Of a DNA stretch of 64,000 nt, positions 46,298 through 54,864 are shown one piece after another. Position 1 is the stretch's first letter; every line of letters begins with the position of its first letter. The stretch comes from JAGLON01 sp041394985 (GTDB lineage: Bacteria > Zixibacteria > MSB-5A5 > GN15 > JAAZOE01). The notes beneath the pieces were generated by a model. It saw only the letters and a program-made list of their open reading frames with translations, was not told the origin of the DNA and made no database searches. The DNA is taken from contig JAWLBI010000001.1 in the NCBI GenBank assembly GCA_041394985.1, positions 1,178,001 to 1,242,000 of the forward strand. Direction: 5' to 3'. The translations under genes and the position numbers were made by a program.

Positions 46298-48076
46298 ATG
46301 GCAAGTGCATTAAGACAAAATATAAAGTTTCAATGTGTCCCGGTTAGCGGCGGATTGGCCATGGGCGAGGTTCAAATCGTCCGCGATCCGCACCTGCATG
46401 TCGTCCGGCGCGGCATTACGGCCAATCGGGTAAAAACGGAAATTCACCGGCTGGAAACGGCCATCAATAAGACGATTGCCGAGCTGGAGTCGGCGAAAAA
46501 TCGAGCCGAGAAAGCACTCGGTGAGCAAGGTGTCAAAGTCTTCGAAGCGCAGGTGATGATAGCATCTGATGCCGAATTTCACCAGGCGGTCATCAGGCAT
46601 ATCGAATCGGAGCGGGTGAATGCCGAGTATGCCTATCAGGAAACGCTGGCCGATACGCTGTCGAGTCTCCAGAAGGCAACGGACCCGTATTTGCGCCAGA
46701 TGGTCAATGATATCCGGTCGGTGTCCGAGCGGGTATTGTCGATTCTGCTGGGCGTCGGAGACGGCGAACAGAACGGATTTAAGCGGCCGACAATTCTGGT
46801 CGGTCGGATGTTCAGCCCCGGCGAGGTCATGGCCTATGTGAAGCGCAACGTCACCGGATTTATCACCAAAGAAGGCGGTCCGACATCGCATATGGGACTT
46901 ATTGCCCGGTCTCTCGGCGTACCCGCCGTCATGGGCGATTTCGATTTCAGCAGTAAATTCACGACCGGCGAGACAATGATCGTCGACGGCAACAACGGCG
47001 AGGTCATTTATAATCCTGATTCGGATACGTGGCGGAATTATCGCCGCATTCGGGCGCGCAAGCATGCACAGCCGTTTGCCGTTCTGGAAGATGCGACGGA
47101 GATTACGGCCATTACACGCGATGAACATGAATACGGACTGGCAGCCAATCTGGAAATTCCCGGGCCGATCGATGATCACCTGGTGCGGCTGGGGATCGGC
47201 GTAGGGCTGTATCGCACGGAATTCCTCTATTTCAACAATCAGACATTTCCCGATGAGACTGAGCAGGTGCGCATCTATTCGCATATTGCGGACAAATTTG
47301 CGCCTCTTCCGGTGACCCTCCGGACGTTTGACCTCGGCGGCGATAAATATTATGAACAGGGCGAGGGGCTGGGCGAAGATAACCCGGCGCTCGGTTGGCG
47401 CGGTATTCGAGTAGCGCTGGATTCGACGGATCAATTCCGCACGCAGATTCGGGCAATGCTGCGTGCATCGGTGAACAAGAATATCAAGATTCTCCTGCCT
47501 ATGGTGTCGGATGATTCCGAGGTAACCGATGCGCTGCATATTATAGAAAATATCAAAGAAGAACTGCGCGTCAGTAAGACGCCGTTCGATGAAGAAGTAC
47601 AGGTCGGTGTGATGATCGAAGTCCCATCGGCGGCGATGCAGGCCGATTATATCGCGGAGCGGGTGGACTTTTTCTCCATCGGTACGAACGATCTGATACA
47701 ATATACGATGGCGGCCGACCGTGGCAATTATCGTGTGGCCAAATATTACAACGGTCATCATCCGGCCGTCTTGAAACTGATTCAGATGACGGTACAGGCG
47801 GCGCAGCATAATAAAATTCCGGTGACGGTATGCGGTGAGATGGCCGGCGATCGGCTGATGACGCCGTTTTTCGTCGGATTGGGAGTCGATGAACTGTCGA
47901 TGAACCCGACCATGCTGCCTCGTATCGCCGAGTGGATTTCTCGCATCAATTACATTCACGCCAAACGGTTCGTCTCGCGCCTGTTGCGCCTGACGACGAC
48001 TGCCAAGGTCACCCGGGCATTGCATGAAGCATATGATTACACCAAGAAACAAAAGAGAGGCAGTTGGATGAAATGA
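46298..48076 (+). CDS. ptsI: PTS enzyme I
   Basis: 592 residues, normal length. An HPr-binding helical part (about 30-150), the phospho-His domain with GGPTSHMGLIARSLGVPAVMG (His near 205) and a PEP-binding TIM barrel with LYRTEFLY, RTFDLGGDKY, MVSDDSEVTDA, IGTNDLIQYTMAADR and CGEMAGD are present. It starts the PEP-dependent phosphate relay to HPr. The usual GGxTSH reads GGPTSH. Overlaps the next gene by 4 bp. Confidence 0.96.
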   Translation: MASALRQNIKFQCVPVSGGLAMGEVQIVRDPHLHVVRRGITANRVKTEIHRLETAINKTIAELESAKNRAEKALGEQGVKVFEAQVMIASDAEFHQAVIRHIESERVNAEYAYQETLADTLSSLQKATDPYLRQMVNDIRSVSERVLSILLGVGDGEQNGFKRPTILVGRMFSPGEVMAYVKRNVTGFITKEGGPTSHMGLIARSLGVPAVMGDFDFSSKFTTGETMIVDGNNGEVIYNPDSDTWRNYRRIRARKHAQPFAVLEDATEITAITRDEHEYGLAANLEIPGPIDDHLVRLGIGVGLYRTEFLYFNNQTFPDETEQVRIYSHIADKFAPLPVTLRTFDLGGDKYYEQGEGLGEDNPALGWRGIRVALDSTDQFRTQIRAMLRASVNKNIKILLPMVSDDSEVTDALHIIENIKEELRVSKTPFDEEVQVGVMIEVPSAAMQADYIAERVDFFSIGTNDLIQYTMAADRGNYRVAKYYNGHHPAVLKLIQMTVQAAQHNKIPVTVCGEMAGDRLMTPFFVGLGVDELSMNPTMLPRIAEWISRINYIHAKRFVSRLLRLTTTAKVTRALHEAYDYTKKQKRGSWMK

Positions 48077-49137
48077 GCGTCTTCGAGGAATTAAACGAGA
48101 TTCAGAAAATAGACAAAGGCAACATGTACAAGGCGGTATCCGGATTTCCGGATCAGATGAAGGATGCCGTGACCATCGCCGAAGGCTTCTCGGTAGATAC
48201 ATCGAAATACGAGGGAATAACTCGAATCGTCCTGTGCGGCATGGGCGGGTCGGCTATCGGCGGTGATTTCGTGAAATCGCTTTTGGCCGATGAATTGACA
48301 ATTCCATTTGAAGTCTGCCGCGATTATACGTTGCCGAATTACTGTGATCAAAATACGCTTGTCATCGGCTCGTCATATTCGGGCAATACCGAGGAAACGC
48401 TGGCGGCATTTAAGACGGCTATCGAAAAGGGATGCCGTTTATTTGTCCTGACAACCGGCGGTCAGTTGGAGGCTCTTGCCAAAAAGCATGGCATACCGGT
48501 CGTAAAGCCGCGGGAAGGGTTTCAGCCGCGGGCGGCACTGAGTTATTCGTTCACGCTGCTATTGTTGTTCTGCAATAAGATCGGTTTGACGACATACGGT
48601 AGTGATGCCCTGAATGCAGCGGCGAAGTTTTTGAAACAACGGATTCAGTTTTTCTCAATCGATAATCCGATTGAAAGCTGTCTGACCAAGCAGTTGGCGG
48701 AGAAATTAGTTGGGCGAGTACCGATTATTTATTCCGGGCCGGGACTGACGGCGCCGGTGGCCGTGCGCTTTGCCGGGCAGTTGAGCGAAAATGCGAAGAT
48801 ACTGGCATTCTCCAATCAGTTCCCCGAATTCAATCACAATCAGTTGGTCGGATATGAAACGGCCGATATGTATCGCGATTCGATATTTGTCATCGTCCTC
48901 AGGGATAAAGATGACAATCAACGCGTGCAGAAGCGCATGGATATCGTCGAGGGATTGATCGCCGAAAAAGAAATCGATGTCGTCGAAATCGAATCGGTCG
49001 GAGAGACTAAACTCGAGCGCGTCCTGTCGCTGGTGCAGGTAGCGGATTTCACGAGCTTCTATCTGGCAATAAAACTCGGCGTCGACCCGACGCCGGTGAA
49101 TCCGATTGAGGCCTTAAAGCAGGCGCTCAAGGGGTAA
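48073..49137 (+). CDS. Bifunctional phosphoglucose/phosphomannose isomerase
   Basis: 354 residues from ATG 48073, which overlaps the ptsI TGA as ATGA; TTG 48064 is an alternative. Two SIS domains: LCGMGGSAIGGDFVKSLL and SSYSGNTEETLAAF in the first, IIYSGPGLTAPVAVRFAGQLSENAK and EFNHNQLVGYE in the second. This is the bacterial/archaeal PGI/PMI family that interconverts fructose 6-phosphate with glucose 6- or mannose 6-phosphate. Location after ptsHI agrees with sugar phosphate metabolism. A terminator follows. Confidence 0.93.
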   Translation: MSVFEELNEIQKIDKGNMYKAVSGFPDQMKDAVTIAEGFSVDTSKYEGITRIVLCGMGGSAIGGDFVKSLLADELTIPFEVCRDYTLPNYCDQNTLVIGSSYSGNTEETLAAFKTAIEKGCRLFVLTTGGQLEALAKKHGIPVVKPREGFQPRAALSYSFTLLLLFCNKIGLTTYGSDALNAAAKFLKQRIQFFSIDNPIESCLTKQLAEKLVGRVPIIYSGPGLTAPVAVRFAGQLSENAKILAFSNQFPEFNHNQLVGYETADMYRDSIFVIVLRDKDDNQRVQKRMDIVEGLIAEKEIDVVEIESVGETKLERVLSLVQVADFTSFYLAIKLGVDPTPVNPIEALKQALKG

Positions 49138-49160
49138 TTGGGAAAATCATGTGAATTGAT

Positions 49161-49195
49161 ACGGCACTGTCGGAGTATTCCGGCGGTGCCGTTTT
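49161..49195 (+). terminator. Rho-independent terminator
   Basis: ACGGCAC (49161-49167) pairs with GTGCCGT (49186-49192), with an inner CGGA/TCCG pairing and TTTT after it. It ends the obg-to-isomerase run. Confidence 0.75.
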
Positions 49196-49208
49196 CATAA
49201 GGAGTAAT

Positions 49209-49568
49209 ATGAATAAGAAAATCGAGGAATTTCGTAAAAGGCGCGAAAAACTGAATGAAGTTATCCTGGGCCGGGATAATATCAATATTAAGCGCTTCTT
49301 CGGAATTGATACGGCCACGTATCGTGAAGGGGCGCTTGATGTTAAAACGAAAGAGCTGCTTGGGCTGGTGGCCTCGACCGTGCTCCGCTGTGACGACTGT
49401 ATCATGTATCATCTGGACAGATGCATGGAAGAAGGCATCAGCGATGCCGAATTCGATGAGGCGATGGGGATTGCGCTGGTCTGTGGCGGATCTATTACGA
49501 TTCCGCATCTGCGCCGGGCGTATGAGATCTGGACCGATACCGATGGAGACGATCGGGCCGGGAAATGA
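49209..49568 (+). CDS. Carboxymuconolactone decarboxylase / AhpD-like protein
   Basis: 119 residues, all-helical. The AhpD-type redox motif RCDDCIMYHLDRCMEEGIS holds two cysteines two residues apart and a His four positions on, as in alkylhydroperoxidase D proteins. AKxKELLGL-like VKTKELLGLVAS precedes it. Such proteins reduce peroxides or other thiol substrates. ATG follows AAGGAG. Single gene after the terminator. Confidence 0.88.
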   Translation: MNKKIEEFRKRREKLNEVILGRDNINIKRFFGIDTATYREGALDVKTKELLGLVASTVLRCDDCIMYHLDRCMEEGISDAEFDEAMGIALVCGGSITIPHLRRAYEIWTDTDGDDRAGK

Positions 49569-49627
49569 GTCGGATTTTCTATTGTGTTTTGACGTTCGAG
49601 GCGGTATGTTTCAACCCGACAATGAGG

Positions 49628-49656
49628 TGAAACCAATAGTCTCCGTAAGACGTAAT
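49628..49656 (+). promoter_or_regulatory. Candidate ECF-sigma promoter (autoregulatory)
   Basis: TGAAAC (49628-49633), 17 bp, CGTAAT (49651-49656), 20 bp before the sigma factor start. It resembles the TGAAAC-N16/17-CGT consensus of SigW-type ECF factors and a second site at 52561-52591. Confidence 0.45.
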
Positions 49657-49675
49657 TGAAGTAAAGGGCAAAGAG

Positions 49676-50242
49676 TTGCCTATAGATGACGATAAACTGA
49701 TAGAGGAAGCTTTAAAAGGCGACCAGCAGGCTTTCAAGCAGTTAATGGAGCGGCATCAGTCGTCGGTCTTTCATATTGTCCTGCGCATCGTGCGGGACAG
49801 GGAGCTGGCGTCGGATCTGGTCCAGGACACGTTCATGAAAGCGTTCAGTTCTTTGAAATCGTATCGTTCCGAATACCGGTTTTCGACCTGGCTGTATAAA
49901 ATCGCGGCGAATGCCTCGATAGATCATTTGCGCAAGAAGCGGATCAAGGCATTGTCGCTGGATAATCCGATTACGACGGCCGATGGCGAGGTATCGCTCG
50001 AAGTGCCCGACTACACGCATCATCCCGAGCGGGAAATGGTGCGGCGGGAGCGGGCGGTGTCGATCGCGGAGGCGATTCAGGCGCTGCCGGCCAAGTATCG
50101 GCAGGTTATTGTCGCCCGACATCAGGAAGATAAATCGTACGAGGAAATCGCCGCCGAACTCGGCGTACCGGTCGGAACGGTCAAAGCCCGGATTTTCCGC
50201 GCCCGTGAATTGTTGAAGAAACGGCTGCGTGTAATCCGGTAG
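49676..50242 (+). CDS. ECF RNA polymerase sigma factor (RpoE-like)
   Basis: 188 residues from a TTG start. Region 2 (LVQDTFMKAFSSLKSYRSEYRFSTWLYKIAANASIDHLRKK, broken up here: DTFMKAF and FSTWLYKIAAN) and region 4 (ALPAKYRQVIVARHQEDKSYEEIA, with GVPVGTVKARIFRAR) are clear; there is no region 1 or 3. No anti-sigma gene with a zinc-binding motif or single helix follows; instead three exported or membrane envelope proteins do. It could be controlled by one of those, or by the membrane protein at 51339. Length and motifs match extracytoplasmic function sigma factors. Confidence 0.93.
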   Translation: MPIDDDKLIEEALKGDQQAFKQLMERHQSSVFHIVLRIVRDRELASDLVQDTFMKAFSSLKSYRSEYRFSTWLYKIAANASIDHLRKKRIKALSLDNPITTADGEVSLEVPDYTHHPEREMVRRERAVSIAEAIQALPAKYRQVIVARHQEDKSYEEIAAELGVPVGTVKARIFRARELLKKRLRVIR

Positions 50243-50252
50243 GAGTACTGTC

Positions 50253-51323
50253 GTGGTTTCCAGAAAGTTTATCATAGCGATACTGATTATGGCTGTCGCA
50301 GCCTCGAGCGTTGCGGCCAAGACGTATCGGTATGAATATCAGAAAATCGTCAATGTCGAACCGCGCGTCGAGCTGACTATCAATAATGCCAACGGTAACA
50401 TTACTATCGTGACGAATAATGAAAACAAGCTCAAAGTCGACGCAGTGAAAAATATATTTGCCGACAGCAAGGAAGAGGCAGACAAAGTCGCGGAGCACGT
50501 GCAGATCAGCGTTACGGCGACCGAGGGCCACTTCATGATCGAGCCTCAGTTCCTGCGCATCCATGATAGGTCGCAATCGTTCTGGCAGAAGGTGCTCGGG
50601 AAATCCGGCGAACCGTCATACGGGTCGGTCGATTTTATTATCTCGGTGCCATCCGACTGCAATGCGGACATCTACAATACGTCGGGGAATATCGAATCGG
50701 CCGGTTTGCGCGGCAAGCAGTTGATTTCCGGTACCGCCGGTAATGTCAGCATTCGGGATTGCCAGGGGGATATCGAGATTACGACGACATCCGGGCAAGT
50801 AGCGCTCAATGATATCGAGGGTAACATCCACATCAATGCGAACGGATCGGATATTTCGTTTTATTCCATCAACGGCGATGTGGAAGTGAGAAACAGCTCG
50901 GGCAAGATGACCGGCGAGTACCTTATCGGCGATTTGATTATGACGCAGACGACCGGTGTGATCGAGCTGACGCACATCGAGGGCGATGTGAGGCTCAAGT
51001 CGACATCGGGGAAAATCAATGTGTTGCAGGAATATGGAGCGGTCGACATCACGACCGAATCCGGTGATATCAATATTCGGACGGAATTAAATTCGAATAA
51101 GGACTATTTCATCGAAACAATTTCCGGTTCAATACGTTTTGTAATACCCGAGGCGTCCGGCGGCCTGGTGAAACTGGAGGCCGGTTCGGGTGAAATCGAT
51201 ACGGAGATTCCGATTTCCATCGATTCGTTTTCTCGAACGCGTATCGCCGGGAGTTTCGGGAACGGGGGCCCGAAGATTCATTTAACGACTATGTCGGGAG
51301 ATATTGAATTCGCCGAATTCTAA
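50253..51323 (+). CDS. Exported DUF4097-type beta-repeat protein
   Basis: 356 residues from GTG 50253 with TAGGAG upstream. Signal peptide (FIIAILIMAVAASSVAA) then a right-handed beta-helix-like run of short repeats: LTINNANGNITI, NADIYNTSGNIES, GNVSIRDCQGDIEI, GNIHINANGSDISF, GDVRLKSTSGKINV, GDINIRTELN. These match the DUF4097 family (beta-strand repeat proteins near ECF or two-component genes). It lies 10 bp after the sigma factor, so they share an operon. Function unknown; probably envelope sensing or structure. Confidence 0.85.
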   Translation: MVSRKFIIAILIMAVAASSVAAKTYRYEYQKIVNVEPRVELTINNANGNITIVTNNENKLKVDAVKNIFADSKEEADKVAEHVQISVTATEGHFMIEPQFLRIHDRSQSFWQKVLGKSGEPSYGSVDFIISVPSDCNADIYNTSGNIESAGLRGKQLISGTAGNVSIRDCQGDIEITTTSGQVALNDIEGNIHINANGSDISFYSINGDVEVRNSSGKMTGEYLIGDLIMTQTTGVIELTHIEGDVRLKSTSGKINVLQEYGAVDITTESGDINIRTELNSNKDYFIETISGSIRFVIPEASGGLVKLEAGSGEIDTEIPISIDSFSRTRIAGSFGNGGPKIHLTTMSGDIEFAEF

Positions 51324-51338
51324 TCGGTGAACGGGATT

Positions 51339-52556
51339 ATGCGAGCGAATCTGCTGATATACGTATTACCCTTCTTATTGCTGTGTCCCGTCCTCGGACA
51401 GGATACGGAACGACAGACCTTTGTCAGTATTTCGCATACCGTCGACCATACAATCGCCAAGGATTCCTCGGGGCAGACCTATTATTATAATCGCACGACC
51501 GGCGAGTTCGATTCCGCGGAAGCATTTCAGGGAAATACGCCGTTTCAGCAAGAGGCCGGGGATTATGGCGACGAAAAAGTTATTTTACCTCCCGAAAAAC
51601 GCTGCACGGATGTCACCTATGGCGATGTCACCAAATTCTTCGATAATGTCGAGATCGGTATCGATGAGCGAATCGAAGGCAGTGTATTCAGTTTTCAGGA
51701 TATTGTCGTTCACGGCCTGGTAACGAAAGATGTCGTCAGTCTTCGCACGGTAACCGTTTCGGGAACCGGCGAGATTCGAGGCGATGTCATCGCCAAAGAT
51801 ATTCGCCGCGAGCGAGGCGGCAAAATTCTGGGACAGCGGCAGGAGGTGCCGTTCCCGGATGTGCTGTCGATGAGTTTCCCGCAGATCGGATATATCGCGG
51901 CCAGCGGATATCATTTTCTTATCCTGTTCATCTTCCTATTCATTGCCATAATCATTGCGGCGATTGCCCCGAAGCCCCTGGGGAGAATCGTCAATCGACT
52001 CTCGAATTCGCTCGTCGCCAGTTTCTTCTGGGGACTGTTTTTCTGGATTGCATTAGTGCCGATATTGATTTTGCTGATCATCACGATTGTCGGATTGCCG
52101 CTCATAATTGTCTATATTTTCGCAATACCGATTGCGATTTTACTGGGATATGCCGCGGCCGCGCAGGCGATCGGTGAAATGGTGTGTCATCGTTTCGGCT
52201 GGCATCAGAAATCAATGTATATGCGGATCAGTTGCGGTGTCATCGCGCTTGAAGTGCCGCATTTATTTTATATGCTGTTTTTGGCCTTGGGCTTACAGTC
52301 GCTGGCGAGCCTCATGTTGATCATTTATCTGATTATCGGCACGCTTGCCCTGACCATTGGTATCGGTGCGGCCGTCGCTGCGAAGTTCGGCGTTAAACCG
52401 AAGCAGCGAACGGTAGAGGTGCATATGTACCAGACACCGCCTCCGCCGCCGACTCCCGGTGTCGTACCGCCTCCGCCCCCTCATACATCGCCGGCGCCGC
52501 CGCCGCCGACTCCGCCTCCGCCGCCCAAACGGGACGATGAGCCCGATATCGTCTAA
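51339..52556 (+). CDS. Membrane protein with bactofilin-like domain and polyproline tail
   Basis: 405 residues from ATG 51339; a GTG 12 bases earlier is possible. Signal peptide (LLIYVLPFLLLCPVLG), a polar part, a short polymer-forming-like stretch (EIGIDERIEGSVFSFQDI, VVHGLVTKDVVSL, TGEIRGDVIAKDI) near 105-165, then about four membrane helices (about 190-350) and a tail of about 45 residues with runs of up to five prolines (TPPPPPTPGVVPPPPP). The order outer domain, helices, inner proline tail suggests a membrane sensor. It lies 15 bp after the DUF4097 gene. It could act as a non-classical anti-sigma factor, which is speculation. Confidence 0.8.
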   Translation: MRANLLIYVLPFLLLCPVLGQDTERQTFVSISHTVDHTIAKDSSGQTYYYNRTTGEFDSAEAFQGNTPFQQEAGDYGDEKVILPPEKRCTDVTYGDVTKFFDNVEIGIDERIEGSVFSFQDIVVHGLVTKDVVSLRTVTVSGTGEIRGDVIAKDIRRERGGKILGQRQEVPFPDVLSMSFPQIGYIAASGYHFLILFIFLFIAIIIAAIAPKPLGRIVNRLSNSLVASFFWGLFFWIALVPILILLIITIVGLPLIIVYIFAIPIAILLGYAAAAQAIGEMVCHRFGWHQKSMYMRISCGVIALEVPHLFYMLFLALGLQSLASLMLIIYLIIGTLALTIGIGAAVAAKFGVKPKQRTVEVHMYQTPPPPPTPGVVPPPPPHTSPAPPPPTPPPPPKRDDEPDIV

Positions 52557-52560
52557 AGAT

Positions 52561-52591
52561 TGCAACCCGGCGGGCGGAATCTCCGTCTAAT
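52561..52591 (+). promoter_or_regulatory. Candidate ECF-sigma promoter
   Basis: TGCAAC (52561-52566), 17 bp, CGTCTAAT (52584-52591), 38 bp before the next ATG. Same layout as 49628-49656. Confidence 0.45.
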
Positions 52592-52629
52592 AAGAAAGAC
52601 AATCCATTAATCAAAACGGCAGGTGCATT

Positions 52630-53838
52630 ATGGCAAAACGGCTTGCAGTTGTAAGTATTATCGTCATGGTGGCGTTGATGGCCTCGGCGGTATCGGCTCG
52701 CGAAATGCAGCGAGTGGATAAATCCATCACGGCATTATCCAAGCATGACGAGATTAATTTCAAAATCGATATCGATGCGGCACGGATTCAGATGGAGTCG
52801 CATGACGGCGGCGAACTGCTCGATTATAAGGTTCGCTATGACGCGGATAAATACGATGTCGAAATCGAGTATGCCGATGAGGGCGATATCGGCGAAGTAT
52901 CGGTCGTCCAGGAAAAACGGCGCCGGAGTCTCAATTATGACAGCGATGATTCCCGCTGGACGATTTCCATGTCTCGGGCATTCACCTACAATATGAATCT
53001 CGATATCGGCTTCGCCGAGTGTCGGGCGGATTTATCCGGCGTACCGATCAGTGCGCTACGAGTCGATGTCGGAGCGGCCGAGGGGATGATTTCTTTCGAT
53101 AGTCCCAACCCGGCCAAAATGTCGTCATTCGATATTGATGCAGGCGCCGGAGAATTCGACTTTATCGGCCTGGGATATGCCAATGCCGAGAATTATGAAT
53201 TCGACGGCGGTGCGGGTGAGTTTACTCTGGATTTCACCGGGTTCACCGATGGATTCCATACGGCGAACATCGATATCGGTGTCGGCGAAGTGACGATCGA
53301 GTTGCCGGAGGATTTGCCGGTGCGCATCGAAGCGGATGAAGGCTGGTTCAATGAGATCAATATCCGCCATCGCGATTTCGAGGAAGTCAAAGACGGTGTC
53401 TATGAGACGAAGGATTTCGATAAGGGCAAGTTCGGGCTGGAAATCGAGCTCGATATCGGGATGGGCGAGGCGACGATTCGGCGGGCCGACAGCCGATTAC
53501 ATATCAGGAGCAATGACCATGAATATGGTATTCGGGCGCCGAGAATTCACCGATGGGGCGAACATTCATCGATAGTCGTGATGCCTGATGTACCACGGAT
53601 TCCTGAAATCCCAGCAGTTCCCGAGATCATTGCAATTCCGGACATTCCGGCGATAGCCTCCGTTCCGGCGGCCCCGGCAGCACCGGCGATAGTGGCGATT
53701 CCGCCGATACCGGCGATACCCGACATTCCGGCGGTTCCGGCGATTCCGGCAGTGCCTCGGTTGAGGCCGTCCGGCGAGTACTTCATTCTTCCTTATAGCG
53801 GAGATGAAGGGACGCCGGCTCCCGGCGTATCGGAATAG
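52630..53838 (+). CDS. Exported toast-rack/DUF4097-like protein with Ile/Val-Pro-Ala repeat tail
   Basis: 402 residues. Signal peptide (LAVVSIIVMVALMASAVSA), then a beta-rich domain of alternating acidic strands (MNLDIGFAECRADLSG, LRVDVGAAEGMISF, FDIDAGAGEFDFIG, YEFDGGAGEFTLDF, ANIDIGVGEVTIEL, LEIDIGMGEATIRR-like), the G-x-G-E repeat pattern seen in LiaF/toast-rack type envelope proteins. Residues ~318-378 are a tail of about 20 units of (I/V)-P-x or A-P-x (IPEIPAVPEIIAIPDIPAIA and so on). No membrane anchor. Preceded by an ECF-like promoter. Function unknown. Confidence 0.82.
   Translation: MAKRLAVVSIIVMVALMASAVSAREMQRVDKSITALSKHDEINFKIDIDAARIQMESHDGGELLDYKVRYDADKYDVEIEYADEGDIGEVSVVQEKRRRSLNYDSDDSRWTISMSRAFTYNMNLDIGFAECRADLSGVPISALRVDVGAAEGMISFDSPNPAKMSSFDIDAGAGEFDFIGLGYANAENYEFDGGAGEFTLDFTGFTDGFHTANIDIGVGEVTIELPEDLPVRIEADEGWFNEINIRHRDFEEVKDGVYETKDFDKGKFGLEIELDIGMGEATIRRADSRLHIRSNDHEYGIRAPRIHRWGEHSSIVVMPDVPRIPEIPAVPEIIAIPDIPAIASVPAAPAAPAIVAIPPIPAIPDIPAVPAIPAVPRLRPSGEYFILPYSGDEGTPAPGVSE
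53585..53765 (+). repeat. Coding tandem repeat (Ile/Val-Pro-Ala units)
   Basis: About 180 bp of imperfect 9-base units such as CCGGCGATTCCGGCG inside the gene above, encoding IPA, VPA and IPD units. Third positions vary, so it is kept at protein level and is not a simple DNA array. Confidence 0.85.
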
Positions 53839-54018
53839 CGAGTGTAAAGGCTTGTGCGCAGGCGTGTTCAGGGGGCGAATGCGCTGAAGAAAAGCCTTGA
53901 CTTTATGTCCCCAATATGGGTATTTGTAGTCTTGGGAGCGACCGCGTACGGCGGTTGGAATAGGTTGAACGATAAGGGCTTTACCAAAAAGCTTTTTTAC
54001 TCTATTGGGGAGTGATAC

Positions 54019-54354
54019 ATGAAGTTGAACAATTATGAAATGGATGGGGTCGTCGTTATCGAACCGAAGGGGAAGATAATGGGCGGTCCGGAATCGACGG
54101 CGCTCCATGACCTCCTGCACGACCTGCTCGAGCAGAAAAAGACGCAGGTTGTCATCGATCTGGCCAAAGTCGACTGGATGAACTCCACCGGACTGGGGCT
54201 TTTAATCTCGGGTCTGACGACCATGCGGAAAGCGGACGGCGAATTGAAACTCGCCAACGTGACCGAGAAGATCAAGTCATTGTTAACCATAACCAAACTG
54301 GTGACGGTATTTAAATCGTATGATTCCGTGGAAGACGCGGTCAAAGCTTTTTAA
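54019..54354 (+). CDS. STAS-domain anti-sigma factor antagonist
   Basis: 111 residues, a single STAS domain. The phosphorylation site is in WMNSTGLGLLISGL near 57, as in RsbV/SpoIIAA. With the RsbW-like kinase and the SpoIIE-type phosphatase downstream it forms a partner switch. The intergenic region before it (180 bp) has TTGACT near 53900 but no clear -10. A terminator-like hairpin follows its stop. Confidence 0.92.
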   Translation: MKLNNYEMDGVVVIEPKGKIMGGPESTALHDLLHDLLEQKKTQVVIDLAKVDWMNSTGLGLLISGLTTMRKADGELKLANVTEKIKSLLTITKLVTVFKSYDSVEDAVKAF

Positions 54355-54379
54355 TGTAACCTGAACTGCACAGGCATTC

Positions 54380-54410
54380 GGCAGGTTGCGATGCGGCCTG
54401 CCTTTTTTTT
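54380..54410 (+). terminator. Terminator or attenuator between STAS and kinase genes
   Basis: GGCAGG (54380-54385) pairs with CCTGCC (54397-54402), followed by TTTTTTTT; it ends 10 bp before the kinase ATG. Expression of the downstream genes would need read-through or another promoter. Confidence 0.75.
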
Positions 54411-54420
54411 GAGTAGACCT

Positions 54421-54843
54421 ATGAACAAACCACAAATTGAACGCGACGGGATAATCATTCCTTCATCGACCGATTTTCTGGCGGACGTCGACAAATTCCT
54501 CGAAGACCAGTTTGCCCGGGCCGGCGTTGACGAATCGGTGATGACCGATATCGCCATCTCGGTTTCCGAGTTGGTCAACAATGCAATCATTCACGGGAAT
54601 AAATCGGATGAGTCGAAACAAGTCACAATCCGGTTTTCGGTAACCAACCGGGAATTGAAGGTCATTGTTATCGACCAGGGGCAGGGATTCGATGTCGAGT
54701 CGGTGGAAAATCCGATTGACGATGACAACCTGCTGAAGGAAGTCGGTCGCGGAATTTTCATCGTCAGGAGCTTTGTCGATAATGTCGATATTTCGGCCGC
54801 TCCGGGCGGCGGTACCAGAGTAGAGATCACTAAAAAACTGTAG
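54421..54843 (+). CDS. RsbW-like serine kinase / anti-sigma factor
   Basis: 140 residues from ATG 54421; an in-frame ATG at 54391 lies inside the terminator stem and is unlikely. HATPase_c_2 fold: N box VSELVNNAIIHGN, G1 VIDQGQGFD, G2 GRGIFIVRSFVDNV, with no HisKA domain. Such kinases phosphorylate a STAS antagonist and bind a sigma factor or other target. The target here is unknown; the ECF factor at 49676 is not a normal RsbW client. Confidence 0.9.
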   Translation: MNKPQIERDGIIIPSSTDFLADVDKFLEDQFARAGVDESVMTDIAISVSELVNNAIIHGNKSDESKQVTIRFSVTNRELKVIVIDQGQGFDVESVENPIDDDNLLKEVGRGIFIVRSFVDNVDISAAPGGGTRVEITKKL

Positions 54844-54864
54844 GGTGCAGCTGGCGATATTGAT

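Noticed and set aside
46310..48202. 630-codon open frame opposite ptsI (minus strand)
   Set aside because: Lies exactly against a certain gene, has no family pattern and follows from codon bias of the sense strand.
52430..52545. CCG/CCT-rich DNA repeat
   Set aside because: It only encodes the polyproline tail of the membrane protein at 51339.
53585..53765. CRISPR-like or satellite array
   Set aside because: Units are 9 bp, imperfect and in frame inside a coding gene; no spacers exist.
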